Shown here one piece after another: positions 18,043 to 26,910 of a stretch of 64,000 nt of DNA. The stretch covers positions 1 through 64,000 of the forward strand of contig JASHNS010000098.1 in NCBI GenBank assembly GCA_030041515.1. The letters run 5' to 3'. Under the pieces are notes generated by a model. That model was not told the DNA's origin and made no database searches. It was given only the letters and a program-made list of their open reading frames with translations. The stretch's first letter is position 1, and each line of letters starts with the position of its first letter. Source of the DNA: Acidobacteriaceae bacterium. GTDB taxonomy: Bacteria; Acidobacteriota; Terriglobia; Terriglobales; Acidobacteriaceae. Both the position numbers and the translations under genes were made by a program.

Positions 18043-18420
18043 ATGCGACGCGTGATGGCGGCCGTGCTGGTTCTCGCCTTTTCCGGCCCGCTCATCGCCC
18101 CTGTCTTTACCGCCTCCATCAATGAGGCGAATCTTCCCGCCTGCTGCCGCCGCAATGGCAAGCACCACTGCATGATGTACTGGATGGCGATGGGCCGGGT
18201 CCCCTGGCCGTATCGCACGGTCGAGGACAAGTGCCCCTACTCGCCCTTCGCCCATCTTTCCATCCTTCTTTTCCACGGATACTTCGGCCACGATCGCCCT
18301 CCCGCCATCGCTCACTCTGCTGTGCGCGCCCCTCGGATTCGTCAGGCGGAAGCCGGCTACCGCATCTCCTTCTCCCGTTCCCGCCAGAAGCGCGGCCCTC
18401 CCCGCCTCGCAGCCATCTAG
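18043..18420 (+). CDS. Small envelope protein with CC/HHC motif, linked to TonB receptor
   Basis: A 125-aa protein with an N-terminal hydrophobic segment (MRRVMAAVLVLAFSGPLIAP), probably a signal peptide or anchor. The motif LPACCRRNGKHHCMM follows at about residues 31-45, and the C-terminal third is basic. The paired Cys and HHC group looks like a metal-binding site, with further His, Met and Cys nearby. It lies 101 bp upstream of the TonB-dependent receptor on the same strand. In acidobacteria such small CC/HHC proteins tend to sit beside TonB receptors, which suggests a metal-uptake unit. Function is inferred only. Confidence 0.6.
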   Translation: MRRVMAAVLVLAFSGPLIAPVFTASINEANLPACCRRNGKHHCMMYWMAMGRVPWPYRTVEDKCPYSPFAHLSILLFHGYFGHDRPPAIAHSAVRAPRIRQAEAGYRISFSRSRQKRGPPRLAAI

Positions 18421-18521
18421 TCATTCCCCAGGCAAGCAGGACCGGCAAGGACGCGCCCCGGCGCATCCCCGCCTGTTTGTGTCGATGACTGTTCCATAAG
18501 CACGACGTAAGGAGTCTTGAT

Positions 18522-20810
18522 ATGCTGCGACGGCTTCTGCCCGCGCTGGCGCTCTTTTGCCTGCTCCCGGGATCGCTCGCCCACGCCTCGCTTCCCGGCC
18601 AGGTGCAGGGAATCGTCCATGATCCTCAGCATCGCCCCATCCAGGGCGCTCGCATCGCCCTCCACGCGGTGCATTCCGCACTCGCATTCTCCGCGTCCAG
18701 CGATGCCAGCGGTTATTTCTCCATCCCCAATGTCCCTCCCGGCGTCTACACCATCGCAGTCTCCAGCCAGGGATTCGCCACCGTCCGGCAGACCCTCCTG
18801 GTCACTTCCTCGGGCTCGCCGGTTCTCCACTTCCCGCTCGCCGTCGCCGCCGCCCACGAAACCGCCGTCGTCCACGCCGAGCAGAACACCGCCAACCCCA
18901 ATTCCGTTACCCCTACTACCGTCGTCACCCGCACTGCAATCCAGCAAACTCCAGGCGCCGACCTCACCAATTCCATGGCCATGATCACCGACTTCACTCC
19001 CGGCGCTTACATGACCCACGACATGCTCCACATGCGCGGCGGCCATGAGCTCAACTGGATGATCGACGGCGTCCCCATCCCCAACACCAATATCGCCGCC
19101 AACGTCGGTCCCCAGATCGATCCCCGCGACATCGACACCATCGAGATCGACCGCGGCAGCTACTCCGCCGATCTCGGCGACCGCACCTACGGCATGTTCA
19201 ACGTCATCCCCCGCACCGGCTTCGAGATGTACCGCGAGGGTTCGCTCGTCACCACCCTCGGCAGCGCCGACCAGACCGATGATCAGCTCAGCCTCGGCAA
19301 TCACTCCGAGCGTTTCGCATGGTTCGTCGCCGCCAATGGTAATCGCTCGAACCTCGGCCTCATGGCGCCCATCGAAAAGTCCGTCCACGACGCTGAGAAC
19401 GGATATGGCGGCTTCACTTCGCTCATCTATAACCGCGATCCCCACGATCAGCTTCGCCTGGACTCGCAGCTCCGCACCGACTACTACCAGGTCCCTTACG
19501 ACCCCTACCCCAACGACTGGGAAAACCAGCTTTACAACACCTATTCCCTCCGCGATGGCGATCACGAAACCGATGGCTTCTCCACCTTCTCCTGGATTCA
19601 CACCTTCAGCCCCACTACGCTCACTGAGGTTTCCCCGTTCTATCACTACAACGAAGCCCTCTATCAGCCGTCGCCCAACGATTACCCGGCCGCTACCACC
19701 GCCCGCCAGACCGGCCAGTACACCGGGGCGCAGGCTTACTTCTCATCCAGCATCGCGCGCAACTCCTTCAAGGCCGGCCTCTACGGCTACGACCAGCATG
19801 AGAACGACCTCTTCGGCGTTGTCTTCAACGACGGCAGCTCAAAGCCCTTTTCTTACAATTCCATCGTCAACGCCGGCGTCGAGGAAGCCTTTATCGAGGA
19901 TCATTACCATCCCACCCGCTGGCTCACCCTCATTGGCGGCGAGCGCCAGTCGCACTTCACCGGCACCGTCACGGAGAACGCCATCTATCCTCGCATCGGC
20001 GCCGCCGTGCTCATCCCCAAACTCGGCTGGGTTCTGCGCGGCTTCTACGGCCACTTCTATCAGCCGCCGCCGCTCACCAGCATCTCCGGTCCGCTGCTCC
20101 AGTACGCGCAATCCGCCAACACCAGCTTCGTCCCTCTCAAAGGCGAGCGCGACGAGGAGCACCAGTTCGGCCTGCAGATTCCCTGGCGCGGCTGGCTCCT
20201 CGACGCCGACACCTTTGAAACCCTCGCCACCAATTTTCTCGACCACAACAACATCGGCGAATCCGATGTCTTCATCCCCATCACCGTCCAGGGCGCGAAA
20301 ATCAATGCCTGGGAACTGACCATCCGCTCGCCCGAGCTCTGGCGCTACGGCCAGGCGCACCTCGCGTACTCCAACCAGCTTGCTCAGCAGATTGGCCCCA
20401 CCACTGGCGGTCTCATCTGCTATGACCCCTCCAATCCGGGCTACTGCGCCGGCACCGTCGTCCCCGGCTACTCGGCGCTCGATCACGATCAGCGCAATAC
20501 GCTCAACGTTGGCTTCGACGGCCATTTGCCCCGCCGCGCCTTTGCCTCCTTCAACGTCTATTACGGCTCAGGCTTCTCCAACGGCTACACCAGCCCGCCC
20601 TCACCCTACTCCGGAGCGTATCTGCCCGGCCACATCACCTGCGATCTCTCCGCCGGCAAGGACATCGGCGAAAACTGGTCCCTTAGCGCCGATGCCACCA
20701 ACATCGCCAACACCCGCGTCCTGCTCGATAACAGTCTCACCTTCGGCGGCTTCCACGAGAATGATCCCCGTCAAATCTATGGACAGCTCCGTTATCGCTT
20801 TCACTTCTAA
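18522..20810 (+). CDS. TonB-dependent outer-membrane receptor with carboxypeptidase-regulatory-like domain
   Basis: A 762-aa outer-membrane receptor. The signal peptide ends near AHA. An N-terminal carboxypeptidase-regulatory-like beta-sandwich follows (GIVHDPQHRPIQGARIAL to SIPNVPPGVYTI). The plug shows MRGGHELNWMIDGVPIPNTN and IDTIEIDRGSYSADLGDRTYG, then a beta-barrel ending in RYRFHF, the terminal aromatic expected by the BAM machinery. A good ribosome site (AAGGAG) precedes ATG 18522. The substrate is unknown; the CC/HHC protein just upstream points to a metal or metal chelate. Right after the stop the last ~12 bases (TTTCACTTCTA) are duplicated. Confidence 0.9.
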   Translation: MLRRLLPALALFCLLPGSLAHASLPGQVQGIVHDPQHRPIQGARIALHAVHSALAFSASSDASGYFSIPNVPPGVYTIAVSSQGFATVRQTLLVTSSGSPVLHFPLAVAAAHETAVVHAEQNTANPNSVTPTTVVTRTAIQQTPGADLTNSMAMITDFTPGAYMTHDMLHMRGGHELNWMIDGVPIPNTNIAANVGPQIDPRDIDTIEIDRGSYSADLGDRTYGMFNVIPRTGFEMYREGSLVTTLGSADQTDDQLSLGNHSERFAWFVAANGNRSNLGLMAPIEKSVHDAENGYGGFTSLIYNRDPHDQLRLDSQLRTDYYQVPYDPYPNDWENQLYNTYSLRDGDHETDGFSTFSWIHTFSPTTLTEVSPFYHYNEALYQPSPNDYPAATTARQTGQYTGAQAYFSSSIARNSFKAGLYGYDQHENDLFGVVFNDGSSKPFSYNSIVNAGVEEAFIEDHYHPTRWLTLIGGERQSHFTGTVTENAIYPRIGAAVLIPKLGWVLRGFYGHFYQPPPLTSISGPLLQYAQSANTSFVPLKGERDEEHQFGLQIPWRGWLLDADTFETLATNFLDHNNIGESDVFIPITVQGAKINAWELTIRSPELWRYGQAHLAYSNQLAQQIGPTTGGLICYDPSNPGYCAGTVVPGYSALDHDQRNTLNVGFDGHLPRRAFASFNVYYGSGFSNGYTSPPSPYSGAYLPGHITCDLSAGKDIGENWSLSADATNIANTRVLLDNSLTFGGFHENDPRQIYGQLRYRFHF

Positions 20811-20835
20811 CCGTTTTCACTTCTAGAATGGTGCT

Positions 20836-21747
20836 GTGGCTCTGGTTGCCCCAGCACCATCACCACCCGATGCCGCAACGGAGGAACGGCGCTTGCTCAG
20901 CCCGCGCTCCCTTCCCGTCTACTGGCATCTCCTCAGCCTCGACGCACCGACGGTCGCCGTGCTGTGGGCGTGGAGCTTCGCCCGCGCGGTTCATGCTCCC
21001 CAATCCTCAAGCGCCCTCGCCGTGCTCGGCCTGGGCACCTGGCTCCTCTACATTGCCGACCGGCTTCTCGACGGCCGCCCCGGTACGCATGTCGAGCTCC
21101 GCGAGCGACACATCTTTCACGCCCGCCATCGCCGCGCCTTCCTCATCGCCGGCCTGGTCGCGCTCGCCCCGCTGGGATGGCTCCTCGTCATCATGCCCGC
21201 CGCCGCCCGCCTGGAGAACGCCTGCCTCTTCGGCGCCGCCCTGCTCTATTTCGCAGCCATCCATCTGCCCTATCCCCCGATCCTGCGCCGTCTTCGCTTT
21301 CCGGGCAGCTTGGCGGTCGCCGTCATCTTCGCCTGCGCTTCCGCAGTTCCCGCCTGGTCTGCCTCTGATGCGGCGCACGTCGACCTCGTCTGGATCGCTG
21401 GCCTCTTCGCTGCACTTTGTTGGCTCAACTGTGCCTCTATCCATGCCTGGGAGCGCGCGCAGCCCCCCCGCCGCTGGTCGCTGGTCTCAACCTGCGCCCT
21501 CGCGTTCGCCGCCCTCACGGCGATCCTCATGACCGCCGCCCGCGCTCACCCGTACGTCTTCTTTCTGCTGGGATCGATGGTCGCCTCCGCCCTGCTCCTC
21601 TTCGCTCTCGATCGCGACTTCACCCGCGCCCACCGCTCAGACTCTTCTCAGGAGGGTCTTTCCCCGCTCGCACTCCGCATTTTGGCCGATGCCGTCCTGC
21701 TGACCCCCCTCGTTCTTCTGCTTCCCTGGCATACGCACAGGAGATAA
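20836..21747 (+). CDS. Multi-pass membrane protein, UbiA prenyltransferase-like
   Basis: A 303-aa membrane protein with about eight hydrophobic helices, starting at GTG 20836. LLYIADRLLDGR resembles the first Asp-rich motif of UbiA-family prenyltransferases, and LFALDRDF near residue 255 could be a weak second motif. The full DxxxD pairs are not clear, so catalytic assignment is tentative. It precedes a SAM-dependent methyltransferase by 12 bp on the same strand, and the two probably form an operon, perhaps modifying a lipid or quinone-like compound. Confidence 0.55.
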   Translation: MALVAPAPSPPDAATEERRLLSPRSLPVYWHLLSLDAPTVAVLWAWSFARAVHAPQSSSALAVLGLGTWLLYIADRLLDGRPGTHVELRERHIFHARHRRAFLIAGLVALAPLGWLLVIMPAAARLENACLFGAALLYFAAIHLPYPPILRRLRFPGSLAVAVIFACASAVPAWSASDAAHVDLVWIAGLFAALCWLNCASIHAWERAQPPRRWSLVSTCALAFAALTAILMTAARAHPYVFFLLGSMVASALLLFALDRDFTRAHRSDSSQEGLSPLALRILADAVLLTPLVLLLPWHTHRR

Positions 21748-21759
21748 AGCTACGCGCCC

Positions 21760-22533
21760 ATGGTCGATTTCAGCTGCATCCCTGCCGACACCCGAACCGC
21801 ATCCGCTGGGTATCCCGCCCCTGTCTCCACCACGGCCAGGGGGACGTCGAGTGACCTTCCACAATTCGATCGCGTCGCCGCCATCTACCAGACCGGAGAA
21901 TACCTCTCTTTTGGCCCGCTCCTCGAGCGCTGCCGCTTCTGGTTCATACCCGAACTCGCCGCCTCTCGCCGCGCTCTTATCCTCGGCGATGGCGATGGCC
22001 GCTTTCTCGCCCGCCTGCTGGCAGCTGCGCCCGGACTTCACGCTCACGCTGTCGACGCCAGTCCCGCCATGCTGCGGCGTCTCCGCGCCCGCGTCACGCG
22101 CGCCGGCGCCGCTGCACGTCTTACCACAACCTCCGCCGACATTCGCACCTTCAGGCCTCCGGCGCGCGGTTTCAGCGGAGCCTGCGATCTCGTCGCCAGC
22201 CACTTCTTCTTCGATTGCCTCACCCCGGGCGAAACCGACGCTCTCGTCACCCGCCTGCGTCCGCATCTCGCTCCCGGAACCGCCTGGGTCGTCTCCGAAT
22301 TCGAAATTTCCGGCGCCGGTCCTTTGCGTGCCGCCGTCTGTCGCTTCATCATTGCGGGGCTTTACGCTGCCTTCCGTGTCCTCACCGGCCTGCGCGTCTG
22401 CCAAATCCCGCCATGGCGCGAATCGCTCATGCGCGCCGGCTTCGTCCGCATGGCCTCTCGCTCCCACCTCGGCGGCCTGCTCGTCTCAGAACTCTGGCAG
22501 TTGCAGCAGGCAACCGCTTTCAGCCCGTCGTGA
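21760..22533 (+). CDS. Class I SAM-dependent methyltransferase
   Basis: A 257-aa methyltransferase. Motif I is ALILGDGDGRFLARLL (residues ~72-87), followed by an acidic residue in AHAVDASPAML and a motif IV-like CDLVASHFFFDCL. The N-terminal FDRVAAIYQTGEYLSFGPLLERCR is shared by a set of small bacterial methyltransferases of unknown substrate. The C-terminus has a hydrophobic stretch. It follows the UbiA-like membrane gene by 12 bp, so the substrate may be the product of that protein; this is inference. Confidence 0.8.
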   Translation: MVDFSCIPADTRTASAGYPAPVSTTARGTSSDLPQFDRVAAIYQTGEYLSFGPLLERCRFWFIPELAASRRALILGDGDGRFLARLLAAAPGLHAHAVDASPAMLRRLRARVTRAGAAARLTTTSADIRTFRPPARGFSGACDLVASHFFFDCLTPGETDALVTRLRPHLAPGTAWVVSEFEISGAGPLRAAVCRFIIAGLYAAFRVLTGLRVCQIPPWRESLMRAGFVRMASRSHLGGLLVSELWQLQQATAFSPS

Positions 22534-22545
22534 TCCCAATCAGCA

Positions 22546-22716
22546 GTGTTCAATTTCTTCGCCACACCCGGCCCGCTTCCTGGCATCGATCCGGGACCGG
22601 AACCCGCTCCCGCTATTCCCCGGCCACCGGAGCCTGTACCGGCTCCCGGTCCGCCCCCTGAGCCCGACCCGGAGCCTTACCCGGGCCCTATTCCGGCGCC
22701 CCAGCCCGTCACCTGA
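22546..22716 (+). CDS. Possible small proline-rich protein (56 aa)
   Basis: A short frame starting GTG 22546 that encodes almost only Pro, Gly, Glu, Ala, Asp, Val and Ile in PxPxP order (for example PGPEPAPAIPRPPEPVPAP). It is in the same frame as the methyltransferase, 12 bp after its stop. No good ribosome site is seen. The strictly in-frame proline pattern is unlike random GC-rich DNA and resembles small proline-rich proteins annotated in other bacteria, but the frame could be a non-coding remnant. The rest of the 310-bp gap before the SRAP gene shows nothing else recognisable. Confidence 0.35.
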   Translation: MFNFFATPGPLPGIDPGPEPAPAIPRPPEPVPAPGPPPEPDPEPYPGPIPAPQPVT

Positions 22717-22844
22717 GCACCACAGCATCTGTCTCAGCGAGACATGTCCAGAAGTCCTTCCGGGTGCCTTACACTCGCCGCGCGCCCTTGCGCCGCAGGC
22801 TGGGAGCTTCGCAGATATGGGACAATGCTCCTGCTTCGACTCCC

Positions 22845-23534
22845 ATGTGCGGCCGCTACTATCGCCGATCCGACAAGCAGCGCATCGCCGACGCCTTCCG
22901 CATCGGCGTCCCGCCCTCTTTTGACATCCTGCCCTCCTACAACATCGCTCCGCAGACCTTCCAGCCCATCGTCCGCCTCGATGCGGAAACCCATCAGCGC
23001 GAACTCGCCCTGCTGCGCTGGGGCCTCATCCCCTGGTGGGCAAAGGACGCAAAGATTGGCTACAGCACCATCAACGCCAAAGCGGAAACATTGACCACCA
23101 GCCCCACTTTCCGCGAGGCGCTCCAGCGCCGCCGCTGCCTCGTACCCGCCGACGGCTTCTACGAGTGGCAGACCCTCGACTCCAGGACAAAGCAACCCTG
23201 GGCCATCTCCCTCAGGGATGGCTCACCTCTGGCCTTCGCCGGCCTTTGGGATACCTGGAAGGACAAGACCACCGGCCAGCCCCTCGAGACCTACACCATC
23301 ATCACCACGGAGCCCAACGAACTCACCGCGAAGCTCCACAACCGCATGCCGGTCATCCTCGCGCCCCGGGATTATGACCGCTGGATGGCGCCCGCCGATC
23401 CCGCCCGCCTTCCCGTCGACCTCCTCCGCCCCTATGACGCCGGCCTCATGACCTCCTGGAAGGTCAGCCCCGCCGTTGGCAACGTCCGCAACAACTCGCC
23501 GGACCTCTGTGCTCAAGTCCCCATCGGCCATTAG
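22845..23534 (+). CDS. yedK: SRAP/YedK (HMCES-like) abasic-site-binding protein
   Basis: A 229-aa SOS-response-associated peptidase-fold protein that forms a thiazolidine cross-link with abasic sites in single-stranded DNA through Cys2. The open frame runs further upstream, but ATG 22845 must be the start because it gives MCGRYY with the catalytic Cys at position 2. Other active-site residues are visible: Asn in PSYNIAPQ, Glu in DGFYEWQ and His in KLHNRMPVIL. The WGLIPWWAKD and INAKAETL motifs are also intact. It is probably transcribed alone. Length and motifs are complete. Confidence 0.95.
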   Translation: MCGRYYRRSDKQRIADAFRIGVPPSFDILPSYNIAPQTFQPIVRLDAETHQRELALLRWGLIPWWAKDAKIGYSTINAKAETLTTSPTFREALQRRRCLVPADGFYEWQTLDSRTKQPWAISLRDGSPLAFAGLWDTWKDKTTGQPLETYTIITTEPNELTAKLHNRMPVILAPRDYDRWMAPADPARLPVDLLRPYDAGLMTSWKVSPAVGNVRNNSPDLCAQVPIGH

Positions 23535-23690
23535 ACCCGGCGCCTTTTTGCCCCCCGCTCTTCTCTGCCTCCTATGTACCCTCCGTGGTAAACGCTCCCC
23601 GTGGGCCCTGCGAAATTAACATTCGCTGACTGATCCGATTGTTACAATCCGGTTAAAGCCCGTCCACGGGCCCCTGACTGCCGTCCGCCC

Positions 23691-24218
23691 ATGAATCTCT
23701 ACATCCTTCGTCATGCCAGTGCCGGGACCCGCCGGGCCAATCCCAAACTCGACCTCAAGCGCCCCATCGATAAGGAAGGCAAGCAGCAGTGTCTCGTCGT
23801 CGGCAGCTGCCTCTCCGCGCTCAACGTGCAGTTCGATCGAGTCGTCTCAAGTCCGCTCAAACGCGCCCTGCAAACTGCCTCTCTCGTCAGCAACGAAACC
23901 GGCTACGACAGCAAAATCGAGATCAGCGAGGCCCTCCTGCCCGAGGCTTCCGTCACCAAATTCCAGGAGCTCATTCGCGCGCTGCAGAGATACGACAACG
24001 TTCTCGTCGTCGGCCACAATCCCAATCTGCCCGTCTTTCTGGGCTCGCTCATCGCCCCCGCCGGCCGCATGAGCATCCGCCTGCGCAAGGGCGCCGTCGC
24101 CCGCATCGACTGCGACCGCCTGCCTGGCACCCTCCACTGGCTGGTCGATCCTCGCATCCTCCGCGGTATTTACTCCAAAGCCACGAAGAGATCGCGCTCG
24201 AAGACCTCGCGAAAGTAG
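23691..24218 (+). CDS. sixA: SixA-type phosphohistidine phosphatase
   Basis: A 175-aa histidine-phosphatase-superfamily protein. The catalytic RHG-like motif is LRHASAG (Arg7-His8) and the second His is in VVGHNPNLPVF. The length and C-terminal extension fit SixA, which removes phosphate from phosphohistidine proteins such as phosphocarriers. The last 49 bp overlap the 3' end of the convergent ppx/gppA gene, so the basic C-terminal tail (KATKRSRSKTSRK) is encoded by DNA also coding for Ppx on the other strand. It stands beside Ppx/GppA and a CHAD protein, a phosphate-themed group. Confidence 0.9.
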   Translation: MNLYILRHASAGTRRANPKLDLKRPIDKEGKQQCLVVGSCLSALNVQFDRVVSSPLKRALQTASLVSNETGYDSKIEISEALLPEASVTKFQELIRALQRYDNVLVVGHNPNLPVFLGSLIAPAGRMSIRLRKGAVARIDCDRLPGTLHWLVDPRILRGIYSKATKRSRSKTSRK

Positions 24219-25702
24219 TTCGCTTCCTTGCGCAGCGACCACAGCTCCAGTTCTGCGCCTGTCCGCCCCGGTTCCAGTTCCAGCACCACCCGCTTCGGGT
24301 AGACACGCACTCGTACCTGCAGTACATCGCTCGCGCGATCCTGATTCAGCGCTACCGCCAGCCGCAGCAGCACCACCGCCCGCCGCACCTGCTCGTACTC
24401 CACGGCAGGAACCTGCCGCATCGTTCGCCCCTCGCGCTCCGGGCGGCTCTTCCCCAGGTAGCGCGCAATCGCCGACGTGATCACCCGCTGTTGCGGCGTG
24501 AATCCGTACAGCTCCGAGTTGGCGACGATGTACTGCGCATGCCGGTGATACCCCTGGTGGTTCAGGAATTTCCCCACATCCCGCAACATCGCTGCGGCTT
24601 CCAGCCACGTCTGGTACTCCTCGGGCAGCTTATGCACGCTTTCCAGATCCCGAAACAGCTGTGCTGCATGATGCCGTACCGGCTCCGCCTGCCGAGGATC
24701 GATCCCGTACCGCCGGCACGTTTCCTCGACCGCCTTCCAGCGCTCGCGCTCGAACTCCCGGTGCACCACCGCCCGCGGATCCTGTTCCGCCAGCATCTGG
24801 GCCAGCATCCCGTCGCGAAGCCCCAGCGGTGAGTATCGAAAGCCAGAGAGCCCAAAGCATTCCAGCAAATCGGCGTATACGTGTGCTCCGGCCACAATGA
24901 TCTCCGAGCGCCGCGGCCCAATTCCCGGAACCAGCGCGCGCTCGGCGTTCTTCATCTTCGTCAGCTTCCTTGCCAGCCGCCGTACCGTCGCTGCCGGAGC
25001 CGCATCGCGGCCGCCTCGCCGCCCTTTGCCCTTGCCCAGCGCCCGGCTCGCATCCGCCAGCGCCGCAGCCGTGCCGGAAGTCGCAATCGTCAGCCGTACG
25101 CCCGCGGCGTCCACGCGCCTTCGCGCTCGCCGCAGCTCGCGCGCGATGAACTGCCGCAGCCGCGCGACGTCCTCCTTACCCGGAACATCGCTGCGCAGAA
25201 AATCCTGCGTCAGCCGCACCGCGCCCAGCGGCAGGCTGATCGTCTCCCGAATCCGCTTGTGCTCCGACAGCGTCACCTCGCAGCTGCCGCCGCCCAGGTC
25301 AATCAGAAGGCACCGTCCGCCCGCCCCCGGCTCATTCTCCACCACCCCCCGATGGATCAGCCTCGCCTCTTCCAGCCCCGAGATGATCTCCACATCCCAC
25401 CCGGTCTCGTCATGCACCCACGCCAGAAACGCCCGCGAATTCCGTGCGTCGCGCATCGCCGAGGTGGCTACCACGCGTACCTTGTCCGTTCCATGCGTCT
25501 GCACTGCGCGATTGAATCGCTTCAGCGTCTTCAGCGTCGCCGCCATCGCTTCCGGAGAAACAATGCCCGACTCAAAAACGCTCGCGCCCAGCCGCGTAAC
25601 CTCGCGATCCTCATGGACCGTACGCAGCCGGTGCTGCACTACCCTGCCGATCTTCAGCCGGCAGGAGTTCGATCCGATATCGATGGCCGCATAGGTCTGC
25701 AT
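24170..25702 (-). CDS. Ppx/GppA-family exopolyphosphatase
   Basis: A 510-aa protein that hydrolyses polyphosphate ends or pppGpp. The actin-like phosphatase half begins AAIDIGSNSCRLKIG and contains SGLEEARLIHRGV and LLIDLGGGSCEVTL. A C-terminal HD-like helical half carries AAMLRDVGKFLNHQGYHRHAQYIV. A linker rich in Arg/Lys at about residues 190-240 holds the basic insertion GKGKGRRGGRDA. It ends inside the convergent sixA gene and follows the CHAD gene on the same strand with a 62-bp gap. Ppx and GppA activities cannot be told apart from sequence alone. Confidence 0.9.
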   Translation of the reverse strand: MQTYAAIDIGSNSCRLKIGRVVQHRLRTVHEDREVTRLGASVFESGIVSPEAMAATLKTLKRFNRAVQTHGTDKVRVVATSAMRDARNSRAFLAWVHDETGWDVEIISGLEEARLIHRGVVENEPGAGGRCLLIDLGGGSCEVTLSEHKRIRETISLPLGAVRLTQDFLRSDVPGKEDVARLRQFIARELRRARRRVDAAGVRLTIATSGTAAALADASRALGKGKGRRGGRDAAPAATVRRLARKLTKMKNAERALVPGIGPRRSEIIVAGAHVYADLLECFGLSGFRYSPLGLRDGMLAQMLAEQDPRAVVHREFERERWKAVEETCRRYGIDPRQAEPVRHHAAQLFRDLESVHKLPEEYQTWLEAAAMLRDVGKFLNHQGYHRHAQYIVANSELYGFTPQQRVITSAIARYLGKSRPEREGRTMRQVPAVEYEQVRRAVVLLRLAVALNQDRASDVLQVRVRVYPKRVVLELEPGRTGAELELWSLRKEANYFREVFERDLFVALE

Positions 25703-25764
25703 CTTCAGCCAGCAATCCCTCTCTTCACAGATTCACTCAGCACCATACATGAAACGCACCGTGC

Positions 25765-26859
25765 TCATCCGCGCTGCGCGCCTCGTTGTTGACCAGCTCC
25801 TCGCGAATCACCTTTCGCCTGAGCGCTTTTCCGCTGTCCGGTTCTCCGCCGGCCGGTTCCCCGCTGACCGCCTTTTAGCTGCCCGCTTCTTAGCTGACCG
25901 GCCCTTAGCTGACCGCCTTTTACCTGATTGACCGCCAGCCACTCCCCCATCAGACGCCCTCTCAGCTTCCCCGCCATTTGTATCGCCGCCGCAAAATGCC
26001 GGTCCCGTTCCGCCTCGATCAATGCGATAAGCTCTATCGCGCCGGCGCCCCCCGCAGTATGAGCCTCATCAGCCAGCACCAGCCAGTCGTGCCAGTCCCC
26101 GATCTCGTCCTGCAGCTTCTTCAGCGTCTCGCCCACACGTCCCGCTTCGCCGTCCCCGCTGGCGGCCAATTCGGCGACATAGCGCGCCTTTTTCGCTCCC
26201 TTGCGAAAATCGTGCAGATTCCCCGCATGCAGCGCCTGCATCTCCGTCGCCAGACGCGCAAACCTCTCGAGAGCCATCACCGCCGGCGGCTTCGCCTTCC
26301 TGCGCCGCAAACCCCGCGATCGCAGCGCCGCCTGCAGAGCCGCTACACGCTTGTCAAATTTAGGCAACGTCACGGCAGCCTTCGCTTTCAACTCCTGAGC
26401 CAGCGACTCTCTCCGGCGCTTCAGCCATGCGTCCAGCTCATCCGCCTGCTGCGCCAGCGGCGTCACGCGCCGCCCAGCCCGGGGTGTCTCCAGCGCTGGC
26501 CCGGCGGCAACTGCATCCGGCACTGCCTCGTCCCCAGGGTGCTTCCGTGCTTTTTCAGGATTCACCGCTCGCTTCGTCAGCTTGCTCAGCAGCTTCCGAT
26601 GCACATCCAGATCCCGCACCGGCCCCGCCGCGCGACGAATCCTCTTCAGCATTCGTATCATCGCCGCACCGGCTTCTCGCACCGCGGCGCCGCAGCCACG
26701 CTCCGGCATCTCTCGAACCAGGCTCTCGATCGTCGCCTGTAGCCGCCGCGTTCCCGTCCTCGAATCGTGGACGGGGTCCACGTCCGGATCGCCCGCGCAC
26801 TTCGCCAAATTCTCCCTCAGCTCTCCGGCCAGCGTCCGTACGTGTTGGAGATCGTTCAT
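25765..26859 (-). CDS. CHAD-domain protein (polyphosphate-binding type) with repetitive C-terminal tail
   Basis: A 364-aa cytosolic protein with a CHAD domain, a helical bundle with conserved His/Arg/Lys known to bind inorganic polyphosphate. The signature is seen as VHDSRTGTRRLQATIESL and LHDFRKGAKKARYVAEL. A longer frame continues into the opposite-strand glycosyltransferase, but ATG 26859 gives the conserved start (MNDLQHVRTLAGELREN). After the domain, a tail of about 45 residues is made of 5-aa units such as LRAGQ, LRSGQ and LKGGQ, from a 15-bp DNA repeat. It lies next to ppx/gppA and is divergent from the glycosyltransferase. Confidence 0.88.
   Translation of the reverse strand: MNDLQHVRTLAGELRENLAKCAGDPDVDPVHDSRTGTRRLQATIESLVREMPERGCGAAVREAGAAMIRMLKRIRRAAGPVRDLDVHRKLLSKLTKRAVNPEKARKHPGDEAVPDAVAAGPALETPRAGRRVTPLAQQADELDAWLKRRRESLAQELKAKAAVTLPKFDKRVAALQAALRSRGLRRRKAKPPAVMALERFARLATEMQALHAGNLHDFRKGAKKARYVAELAASGDGEAGRVGETLKKLQDEIGDWHDWLVLADEAHTAGGAGAIELIALIEAERDRHFAAAIQMAGKLRGRLMGEWLAVNQVKGGQLRAGQLRSGQLKGGQRGTGRRRTGQRKSAQAKGDSRGAGQQRGAQRG
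25811..25930. repeat. 15-bp tandem repeat encoding the CHAD protein tail
   Basis: Eight imperfect 15-bp units (core TTAGCTGACCG on the plus strand) run through 25811-25930. On the minus strand they encode LKxGQ-type pentapeptides at the C-terminus of the CHAD protein. The tract also stays open on the plus strand as ADRLL-like pentads. Confidence 0.7.
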
Positions 26860-26910
26860 CCTTCGCCCCGGCTGCCTGCTCCTATCCCGCTCACTGTTAT
26901 TCTGAACTTT

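Noticed and set aside
25749-25931. Plus-strand pentapeptide-repeat-like ORF
   Set aside because: It is the antisense of the CHAD tail repeat and has no convincing ribosome site; kept as a remark only.
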